A stretch of 64,000 nt of DNA from Streptomyces avidinii (GTDB taxonomy: Bacteria > Actinomycetota > Actinomycetes > Streptomycetales > Streptomycetaceae). The DNA is taken from assembly GCF_014650695.1 (NCBI RefSeq), contig NZ_BMVL01000017.1, forward strand, positions 1 to 64,000, in the 5' to 3' direction. Under the pieces are notes generated by a model, which was given only the letters and a program-made list of their open reading frames with translations, did no database searches and was not told the DNA's origin. Both the position numbers and the translations under genes were made by a program. Shown here one piece after another: positions 28,292-35,198 of this stretch; positions within the stretch are counted from its first letter, which is position 1, and each line of letters begins with the position of its first letter.

Positions 28292-28297
28292 CTGTGC

Positions 28298-28918
28298 ATG
28301 ACCACGGACCCCTCCGCCGCCCCCGCCCCCGCCCGTAGAGCCCCCGCCGGGGCCGCCGTCCTGCGCGCGGACGTGACGGAGGCGATCCGCGACGCGGTGG
28401 TGGAGGAACTGGCCGCGGTCGGCTTCGCGCGGATGTCCATCGAGGGCATCGCCCGGCGGGCGGGGGTCGGCAAGACCGCGGTCTACCGGCGGTGGAAGTC
28501 GAAGCTGCACCTGGTGCTGGACCTGGTGGGGGCCTTCGCCGTGGACGGCCTGCCGGTGCCCGCGACGGGCTCGCTGTACGGGGACGTACGTGCCCTGCTG
28601 GAGGTCATGTCACACGTGCTGCGGCACCCGGTGGCGTCCGCCGTCATCCCCGACCTGCTGGTGGAGGCCGCGCGAAACCCGGAGATCGCCGAAGCGGTGC
28701 GCGGCGCCCTGCTGGACGGGCAGCGCCGCATGGCGGAGGGGATCGTCTCCGGAGCCGTCACGCGCGGCGAGCTGGCCGAGGGCACCGACCCGGGACGGGC
28801 GCTCGACCTGGCGATCGGGCCGCTCTACTGGCGCCAGGTGGTCGTCCGGGACGAGGTCACCACCGGGTACCTCGACGAACTGGCCCGGTCGGTCGTGGCG
28901 GGGCTGCGCGCCGTCTGA
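28298..28918 (+). CDS. TetR/AcrR-family regulator
   Basis: A 206-residue repressor. The N-terminal helix-turn-helix is DVTEAIRDAVVEELAAVGFARMSIEGIARRAGVGKTAVYRRWKSK (about residues 27-72). A C-terminal ligand-binding domain of the TetR_C_11/AcrR type follows (LLEVMSHVLRHPVASAVIPDLLVEAARNPEIAEAV). The start follows a -10 hexamer by 6 nt. It is divergent from the TagGH-like pair, with two copies of a 17-bp element between them, so the simplest target is that transporter and itself. The ligand is unknown. Confidence 0.92.
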   Translation: MTTDPSAAPAPARRAPAGAAVLRADVTEAIRDAVVEELAAVGFARMSIEGIARRAGVGKTAVYRRWKSKLHLVLDLVGAFAVDGLPVPATGSLYGDVRALLEVMSHVLRHPVASAVIPDLLVEAARNPEIAEAVRGALLDGQRRMAEGIVSGAVTRGELAEGTDPGRALDLAIGPLYWRQVVVRDEVTTGYLDELARSVVAGLRAV

Positions 28919-28938
28919 GCCCCGCCGCAGGCCGGCCG

Positions 28939-31233
28939 CTACGGCCGGACGGGAGCCAGCGCCGGTGCCGGGGCCGCCGAGGCCGAGGCCGCGGGAGCCG
29001 CAGGTGTCGGACGGCGGTCCTCCAGAGGCATGACCGCAGGAATCGGGGCCGTCTGCCCCAGGAAGACCCGGCGCACGACCCGCTCCGCCGCATGGCCGTC
29101 GTCGAACTGGCAGAAGCGCGCGCGGAAGGCCGCCCGCAGCTGCGCGGAGCGCGAGCCCTGCCAGTGACCGGTGGTGAAGATGTCCACCAGCTCGTCCTGG
29201 GTCCGTGCGATCGCTCCCGGCGGGCACGACCGCAGGTCGAAGTACGTGCCCCGGGCCGCCTCGTACGCCTCCCAGTCGTCCGCGTGGATCACGATCGGCC
29301 GGTCCAGTGCGGCGTAGTCGAACATCAGGGACGAGTAGTCCGTCACCAGTGCGTCCGAGGCCAGCGCGAGCTCCTCCACCGAGGGGTGGGAGGAGACGTC
29401 GATAAGGCGCGGGTGGGTGTCCGGTGACGGCGGGAGGTCCGCGTACGTGAGATGGGTGCGGGCGAGGATCGTGAAGCGCGGACCCAGGTCCCGCAGGACC
29501 CGCTCGAAGTCCAGGTGGTCCGGGCGGCTGCGCCGGTAGTCGCGGTGCGTGGGCGCGTACAGGACGGCCGTGGAGCCCGCCGGGATGCCCAGGCGTTCGC
29601 GCAGCTCCAGCACCTCGGCCGGGCCCGCCCGGTGGAACACGTCGTTGCGCGGGTAGCCGTACTCCAGCGTGGTGTAGGAGGACGGGACGGCCTTCTCCCA
29701 GACCAGGGTGGAGTGCCGGTTCGAGGAGAGCAGGTAGTCCCACTGGTCGGCGCCGCGCAGCAGGCCCGCGAAGTCCGGTGTCGGGGTGGCCGCCGGGCGG
29801 TCCAGGAGGTCGAGGCCGACGCGCTTGAGCGGGGTCCCGTGCTGGGTCTGGACGAGGATCTGGCCCGGCCGCTTGACCAGGGCGCGGTCGAAGTTGACGT
29901 TCGTGACCAGGTAGCCGGCCCGGGCCAGGGCGGTCCAGTACGCCGCCGAGCCCGGGCGCAGTGCCACCGTCTCGCGGGGCAGGGTCGAGGCGTGCGCCGG
30001 GTCGCAGATCCACGCCGTGCGCATCCGCGGCGCCAGCTCCCGCAGCTTGGCCTCGATCGCCGCCGGGTTGCAGGCGTAGCCGCCGTGCCAGTACGCGGAG
30101 AAGACCGCGAGCTCCGGATCCAGCGGCAGCAGTCGCTGGATCCGGTAGTGCAGCCGCAGCGAGGACTCCCGCAGGCCCCGCCCGAGGGCCACGGCCGCGC
30201 GGCCCAGCGCCAGTCCCGCCGAGCGCAGCTCCGACAGCAGCCGGTACGTGCGCCGGGTGCCCAGCCGCATCAAGGTGTGCCGGACCCGGTCGGTCCGCGA
30301 CAGGGACAGCGGCAGCGCGCCGCTGCCGCCCTGGGGGCGGTAGCGGCGCAGCAGGGCGCAGGCCCGGCCGAAGAACTCGGCCCGGGCGGCGCGCGGGAGG
30401 CGGCGCGGGTCGGCGTACAGGGCGCAGAAGTGCTCGGCCATCCGGCGGTGCAGGGCGGGGCGCCAGCGCTCCAGCTCCGGGCGCCCGGCGAGGTGGCCGA
30501 AGACGCGGTCGTACTGGTCGAAGATGTCGAGGTGGCGGCGGCTGGTGGTGGTCAGGATCGAGCCGGTGCGCCGCTGCCGGTAATGGACGCAGATCCGGTC
30601 CAGGACGGCGATGGACTCCGCGGCCAGCAGCGCCGGGTAGGTCCACGGGGCGTCCTCGTAGAGGCCGGGCGGGAAGGAGAGGCCCTCGCGCTCGACGAAC
30701 TCGCGGCGGTACGTCTTGTTCCACACCACCATCAGCATGCCGAGGAGGGCCGGGCGGTCGGCGAGGCGGAAGCTGGCCGGGCCCTCCTCGGACAGCCGGT
30801 GCGAGAGGCGGTTGCGCACCAGCTCGCCCGACCAGAAGGTGCGCGCGTAGTCGTGGATCAGGACGTCGGGCGAGCCGGTGGCCTTCAGCCGGTCGGTGAT
30901 GGCCTGCAGGGCGCCGGGAGCGAGGGTGTCGTCACCGTCGAGGAAGACCAGGTAGTCGCCGGTCGCCCGGGCCAGGCCCGCGTTGCGGGCCGGCCCCAGC
31001 CCCAGGTTGTGCGCCAGGTGCACCGCCGTCACCCGGGGGTCCCGGGCCGCGTACTCGTCGATGATCGAGCCGCAGGTGTCGGGGGAGGCGTCGTCGACCG
31101 CGATCAGCTCCAGATCCGGGTACGACTGCGTCAGGACCGAGTCCAGACTCTCCTGGAGGTAGGCCTGGACCTTGTACGCGGGCACGATGACGCTGAACCG
31201 GGGCACGGCACATCCAGGGGTCGGCGCGGGCAT
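28939..31233 (-). CDS. Bifunctional glycosyltransferase / CDP-glycerol glycerophosphotransferase
   Basis: A 764-residue cytoplasmic-face enzyme. Residues about 10-230 form a GT-A family 2 glycosyltransferase (FSVIVPAYKVQAYLQESLDSVL, then VDDAS, and DYLVFLDGDDTLAPGAL). Residues about 390-735 form a glycerophosphotransferase domain (VQTQHGTPLKRVGLDLLDRP, VLYAPTHRDYRRS, ALVTDYSSLMFDYAALDRPIVIH). The tail is Ala/Pro-rich. Such fusions build teichoic-acid-like glycerol-phosphate polymers. The nearby TagGH-like exporter would flip the product. The ATG at 31233 is favoured; the frame extends to 31302. A 23-bp tandem duplication lies just upstream. Confidence 0.9.
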   Translation of the reverse strand: MPAPTPGCAVPRFSVIVPAYKVQAYLQESLDSVLTQSYPDLELIAVDDASPDTCGSIIDEYAARDPRVTAVHLAHNLGLGPARNAGLARATGDYLVFLDGDDTLAPGALQAITDRLKATGSPDVLIHDYARTFWSGELVRNRLSHRLSEEGPASFRLADRPALLGMLMVVWNKTYRREFVEREGLSFPPGLYEDAPWTYPALLAAESIAVLDRICVHYRQRRTGSILTTTSRRHLDIFDQYDRVFGHLAGRPELERWRPALHRRMAEHFCALYADPRRLPRAARAEFFGRACALLRRYRPQGGSGALPLSLSRTDRVRHTLMRLGTRRTYRLLSELRSAGLALGRAAVALGRGLRESSLRLHYRIQRLLPLDPELAVFSAYWHGGYACNPAAIEAKLRELAPRMRTAWICDPAHASTLPRETVALRPGSAAYWTALARAGYLVTNVNFDRALVKRPGQILVQTQHGTPLKRVGLDLLDRPAATPTPDFAGLLRGADQWDYLLSSNRHSTLVWEKAVPSSYTTLEYGYPRNDVFHRAGPAEVLELRERLGIPAGSTAVLYAPTHRDYRRSRPDHLDFERVLRDLGPRFTILARTHLTYADLPPSPDTHPRLIDVSSHPSVEELALASDALVTDYSSLMFDYAALDRPIVIHADDWEAYEAARGTYFDLRSCPPGAIARTQDELVDIFTTGHWQGSRSAQLRAAFRARFCQFDDGHAAERVVRRVFLGQTAPIPAVMPLEDRRPTPAAPAASASAAPAPALAPVRP

Positions 31234-31251
31234 ATGGCCCAGGAACCCCCG

Positions 31252-31297
31252 GTGTGGCGATCGGGTTACGCAGCGTGTGGCATTCGGGTTACGCAGC
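31252..31297 (-). repeat. 23-bp tandem duplication upstream of glycerophosphotransferase
   Basis: Two head-to-tail 23-bp units (31252-31274 and 31275-31297) share GTGTGGC and TCGGGTTACGCAGC and differ at two bases. On the minus strand each unit contains GCGTAACCC. They occupy the promoter or 5' leader region of the gene starting at 31233. Confidence 0.75.
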
Positions 31298-31333
31298 GTC
31301 AAGGGGGCACGTCACCGGCCGTGCGGAGGCCCG

Positions 31334-32347
31334 CTACTTGATCGCCCCGGCCATCACCCCCGAGACGAACTGCCGCTGGAAGGCGAAGAAGACGACGAGC
31401 GGGATCATCATCGAGAGGAACGCGCCGGGCGCAAGCACGTCGATGTTGTTCCCGAACTGCCGTACCTGCTGCTGGAGGGCGACCGTGACGGGTGGGCTGG
31501 CGGAGTCCGCGAAGACCAGGGCCACCAGCATGTCGTTCCACACCCACAGGAACTGGAAGATGCCGAGCGAGGCGATCGCCGGGCCGCCGAGCGGCAGCAC
31601 CACCCGTGCGAACAGGCGCAGTTCACCCGCCCCGTCGAGGCGGGCGGCCTCCAGCAGCTCGCGCGGGATCTCCGCGAAGAAGTTGCGCAGCAGGAACACG
31701 GCGAAGGGCAGTCCGAAGGCGGTGTGGAAGAGGACCACGCCCGCTGTGGTCTCGAACAGCCCGATGGCGCCGAAGAGTTCGGACACCGGGATCAGTGCCA
31801 CCTGTACGGGGACCACGAGCAGCCCGACGACCAGGAGGAAGAGCCAGTCACGGCCGGGGAACTCCAGCCAGGCGAAGGCGTATCCGGCGAACGCGCCGAG
31901 GGTCAGGACCAGCAGGGTGGTCGGCACGGCGATCGCGAAGGTGTTCAGGAGGGAGCCGGTGATCGTGTCATTGGCCAGCAGCCGCTCGTAGTTGTCGGCC
32001 GTCAGCCGCGAGGGCGCGGTCAGCACCTGCCACCAGCCGCCGTTGTTGAGGTCGGTGGGGGACAGGAAGGAGGAGAGCAGCAGCCCGAGCGTGGGCAGCA
32101 GCCAGAACAGCGCCGCCACGACCAGGAAGACGCGCAGCGCGCCTGCGGCGAGCCCGGCGGAGAAGCGGGTGGCGTACGAGGACGTGGCGTGCGGGGGCCC
32201 GGCGTGCGAGGGCTTCGCGGTCGCGGGCTCCGCGGTCGGGGGCTCCGCGGTCGGGGGCTCCGCCACCTGCGGGTCGGCCCCCGGGCCGGCCGCCCCCGGG
32301 CCGTCGCCGTCCGCCGCCGGGTCCGGCGTCACGTCGGAACGGCTCAT
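31334..32347 (-). CDS. Carbohydrate ABC importer permease, MalG type
   Basis: A 337-residue permease. A Pro/Ala-rich cytoplasmic N-terminus of about 60 residues contains the repeat AEPPTAEPPTAEPATAKPS. Six transmembrane helices follow, with the EAA loop EIPRELLEAARLDGAGELRLFARVVLPLGGPAI that contacts the ATPase. The end QRQFVSGVMAGAIK is typical of MalG/LacG proteins. AGGAGGGG lies 6 nt before the ATG, which overlaps the MalF-type stop (ATGA). No ATPase gene is in the operon, so a shared multitasking ATPase of the MsiK type is presumed. Confidence 0.92.
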   Translation of the reverse strand: MSRSDVTPDPAADGDGPGAAGPGADPQVAEPPTAEPPTAEPATAKPSHAGPPHATSSYATRFSAGLAAGALRVFLVVAALFWLLPTLGLLLSSFLSPTDLNNGGWWQVLTAPSRLTADNYERLLANDTITGSLLNTFAIAVPTTLLVLTLGAFAGYAFAWLEFPGRDWLFLLVVGLLVVPVQVALIPVSELFGAIGLFETTAGVVLFHTAFGLPFAVFLLRNFFAEIPRELLEAARLDGAGELRLFARVVLPLGGPAIASLGIFQFLWVWNDMLVALVFADSASPPVTVALQQQVRQFGNNIDVLAPGAFLSMMIPLVVFFAFQRQFVSGVMAGAIK

Positions 32348-33735
32348 CGGGACCCCTCCTTGCGCAGCCGGCGGATATTCACGAGCATCACCGGGACCAC
32401 CAGCACCAGCAGCAGCACCGCGATCGCGCTGCCCAGCCCCGGATCGGCGTCCGTGCCGAACGAAGTCCGGTACAGCTGGAGCGCCAGCACGTTCGCGTCG
32501 TCCTGGACGGCGCCCGGTGCGATCACGAAGACCAGGTCGAAGATCTTCATGACGTTGATGACGAGGGTGACGAGCACCACCGCCAGGACGGGCGCCAGCA
32601 GCGGGACGGTGATCCGGCGGAACACCTGCCACTCGTTCGCTCCGTCCACGCGCGCCGCCTCCAGCAGTTCACGCGGTACGGCGGCCAGCCCGGCCCCGAT
32701 CAGCACCATCGCGAACCCGGCCCACATCCATACGTACGCCCCGATGACCGCCGGCGTGACGAGCGACGGGCCGAGCCACTCCACCCCGGAGTACGCCTCG
32801 CGGAAGTTGGCCGCCGGCAGTCGCAGCAGGGCCCCGTCGGCCTTCCCGGACAGGGTGAAGGTGCCGTCGGAGCGCGCCGTCGCCGTATCGACGACCTTGC
32901 CGTCCTTGACCGCCTCGATCCGCATCCCGGCGAAGCCCTGCTCGGTCGGGTCGACCACGTTGCTCGACCCGCCCCCGCCCCGGGTGAAGTCCTGCCAGAC
33001 GGTGCCGGTGACCTTCCCCGGCTCGGCCCCGGCGGTGCCCGCGGTACGGGTCCCGTCCGGCAGCGCCTCCGGGGCCACGCCGACCAGCGGGAGCAGCACC
33101 GGGGTGCCCGCGCGGACCGGGTCGCGGGTGGTGAAGGCGCCGCCGCCGGCGTCCGTGAGCGGCGAGTCCCGGCCCGGCCGGGCCTTGGGGAAGGCCGAGG
33201 ACTCCGCGAAGGTGTCGTGGACCCCGACCCAGACCGCGTTCGCGACCCCGCGGTCGGGATCGTGGTCGTAGACGAGCCGGAAGATGATGCCCGCGGCCAG
33301 CATCGAGATCGCCATCGGCATGAACACCAGCAGCTTGAACGCCGTCCCCCAGCGGACCCGTTCGGTGAGCACCGCGAAGATCAGGCCGAGGGCGGTGGCC
33401 GTGGTCGGGGCGAGCACCACCCAGAGCGCCGTGTTCGTCAGGGCGGTGCGGATCGTGTCGTCGCTCAGGATCTCCCGGTAGTTGTCGCCGCCGACGAAGG
33501 TGGAGCCGGAGCGGTCGAAGAAGCTGCGGTAGAGGGAGTAGCCGATCGGGTGCACGACGAGCGCGCCGAGCAGCACGAGGGCCGGGAGGAGGAAGGCGGC
33601 CGCGATCAGTCGGCGGCGGCGCGCCTCGGCGGAGACGCCGCTCGCCGGGCCGTGCTTCGCGGGGCCGCGCTCGGCGGGCACGCGCTTCCCGGGGACACCC
33701 GCCCCCGGGGCGCCCTTTGCGGCAGGGGCCGGCAC
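32344..33735 (-). CDS. Carbohydrate ABC importer permease, MalF type, with large insertion
   Basis: A permease of about 463 residues. After a Pro/Gly-rich N-terminus it has the first helix (LIAAAFLLPALVLLGALVV), a following membrane block (LLVFMPMAISMLAAGIIFRLVYD), then an extracytoplasmic insertion of about 135 residues. The insertion contains TTRDPVRAGTPVLLPLVGVAPEAL and a beta-sandwich-like stretch, GMRIEAVKDGKVVDTATA. The remaining helices carry the EAA loop AVPRELLEAARVDGANEWQVFRRITVPLLAPVL. The insertion is much longer than in typical actinobacterial MalF homologues. The GTG at 33735 lies 4 nt after the binding-protein stop. Confidence 0.88.
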   Translation of the reverse strand: MPAPAAKGAPGAGVPGKRVPAERGPAKHGPASGVSAEARRRRLIAAAFLLPALVLLGALVVHPIGYSLYRSFFDRSGSTFVGGDNYREILSDDTIRTALTNTALWVVLAPTTATALGLIFAVLTERVRWGTAFKLLVFMPMAISMLAAGIIFRLVYDHDPDRGVANAVWVGVHDTFAESSAFPKARPGRDSPLTDAGGGAFTTRDPVRAGTPVLLPLVGVAPEALPDGTRTAGTAGAEPGKVTGTVWQDFTRGGGGSSNVVDPTEQGFAGMRIEAVKDGKVVDTATARSDGTFTLSGKADGALLRLPAANFREAYSGVEWLGPSLVTPAVIGAYVWMWAGFAMVLIGAGLAAVPRELLEAARVDGANEWQVFRRITVPLLAPVLAVVLVTLVINVMKIFDLVFVIAPGAVQDDANVLALQLYRTSFGTDADPGLGSAIAVLLLVLVVPVMLVNIRRLRKEGSR

Positions 33736-33739
33736 GGGA

Positions 33740-35101
33740 TCAGTTCCCGTAGGCCTTGGCCGCGTCCGCCTCCAGTTTCGCCTGGGTGCCCGCCACGTCC
33801 GACGGGTTCGCCAGGAAGTCCTGGAGCGCCTTCCACTCACCCGCGCCCGGGGTCCCGCCGAAGGCCGCCGGGGCCTGGTCCGACATGTCGAAGCGGAAGT
33901 CGTCGCCCGCGGCGATCAGCGCCTTGGCGATGTCCCGCTGGATGGCATTCGGGTAGACGTTCGGGTCAACCGCCTTGTTCGGGGAGACGAAACCGCCCTC
34001 CCGCGCCTGGATCTCCGCCGCGTCCGCCGAGGCCAGGAAGGTGAGCAGGGCCTGCGCCCCCTTCGACGGCTTCAGCGCGACCGCCACGTCGCCGCCCGAG
34101 ACCACCGGCGCCTTTGCCCCGACCGCCGGGAAGGGGAACACGAGGGCGTCCTCTCCCACCTTCGCCTCGGTCTGCGCGATGTTCACCGCCACGAAGTCGC
34201 CCTCGAAGACCATCGCCGCCGCGGGCCGGTCACCGCCGGTGAAGGTCTGCGTCACCGACTTCGGGAACTCGGTGGACAGCGCCCCGCTCGTCCCGCCCGC
34301 CAGGAAGTCCTTGCGGCCGAACAGCTCGCCGAGCGTGGTCAGCGCCTGCTTGACGCTGTCGTCCGTCCACTTGATCTGGTGCTTGGCCAGCTGGTCGTAC
34401 TTCTCCGGCCCCGCCTGGGAGAGGTAGATGTTCTCGAACCAGTCGGTGAGGGTCCAGCCGTCCGCACCCGCCACCGAGACGGCCGGAGTACCGGAGGCGG
34501 ACAACGTGTCGGCCGCGGTGATCAGTTCCTTCCAGGTCTTCGGGGGCTTTACGCCCGCCGCCTCGAAGGCCTTCGCGTTGTACCAGATCAGCGACTTGTT
34601 GGCGGCCTTGTAGTAGACGCCGTACTGGGTGCCCTCGACCGCGCCGAGCTTCTTCCAGCCCGCCGAGTAGTTCGCGTCGAGCTGCGCGGCGGCCTCCGGG
34701 CCCACCGGCTGCGCCCACTTGTTCTGCACCGCCGAGACCAGCGCACCGACCTGCGGGAGCAGGGCCACGTCCGGCGGCGCCCCGCCCGCGATCTTCGTAC
34801 CGAGGAAGGTGACGATCGGGTCCTGGGCCGGCACGAAGGTGACGGAGGCTCCCGTCCGCTTCTCGAACTCCTTCAGGACCTTGGTGAAGTTCTCCTGCTC
34901 CGGGCCCGTCCAGACCGCGGCGACCTCCAGCTTCTCGCCGGGCAGTTTCGGTAATTCCACCCGGGGCGCGGCGGCCGAGCTGCCCTCGGGCCCCTGCGGT
35001 TCCTTCGTCCCGCCGTCCCCGCACGCGGTGAGCGCGAGCGCGCCCGCCGCGGCGACCGCCGTCCAGGTGAGTGTCGTACGGCTCGTTCCGTGCCTGCGCA
35101 T
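33740..35101 (-). CDS. Extracellular sugar-binding lipoprotein
   Basis: A 453-residue lipoprotein. The signal peptide ends at lipobox LTAC with Cys27. The mature part is a family 1 solute-binding protein (VELPKLPGEKLEVAAVWTGPEQENFTKVLKEFEKRTGASVTF; GVYYKAANKSLIWYNAKAFEAAGVKPPKTWKELI; a C-terminal DMSDQAPAAFGGTPGAGEWKALQDFL). It should deliver an alpha-glucoside- or oligosaccharide-like substrate to the two permeases; the exact sugar cannot be read. The ATG at 35101 has a weak GGGGGCAG upstream. It is the first gene of the three-gene importer operon. Confidence 0.92.
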   Translation of the reverse strand: MRRHGTSRTTLTWTAVAAAGALALTACGDGGTKEPQGPEGSSAAAPRVELPKLPGEKLEVAAVWTGPEQENFTKVLKEFEKRTGASVTFVPAQDPIVTFLGTKIAGGAPPDVALLPQVGALVSAVQNKWAQPVGPEAAAQLDANYSAGWKKLGAVEGTQYGVYYKAANKSLIWYNAKAFEAAGVKPPKTWKELITAADTLSASGTPAVSVAGADGWTLTDWFENIYLSQAGPEKYDQLAKHQIKWTDDSVKQALTTLGELFGRKDFLAGGTSGALSTEFPKSVTQTFTGGDRPAAAMVFEGDFVAVNIAQTEAKVGEDALVFPFPAVGAKAPVVSGGDVAVALKPSKGAQALLTFLASADAAEIQAREGGFVSPNKAVDPNVYPNAIQRDIAKALIAAGDDFRFDMSDQAPAAFGGTPGAGEWKALQDFLANPSDVAGTQAKLEADAAKAYGN

Positions 35102-35198
35102 GGTTCTGCCCCCGATGCCCGTGGTGTGTCCCGGACCACAAGGTCTACGCCGAGCCGTGCGACCCCGCAATACCGCGTCGCGGACGGGCGCACGGGCG

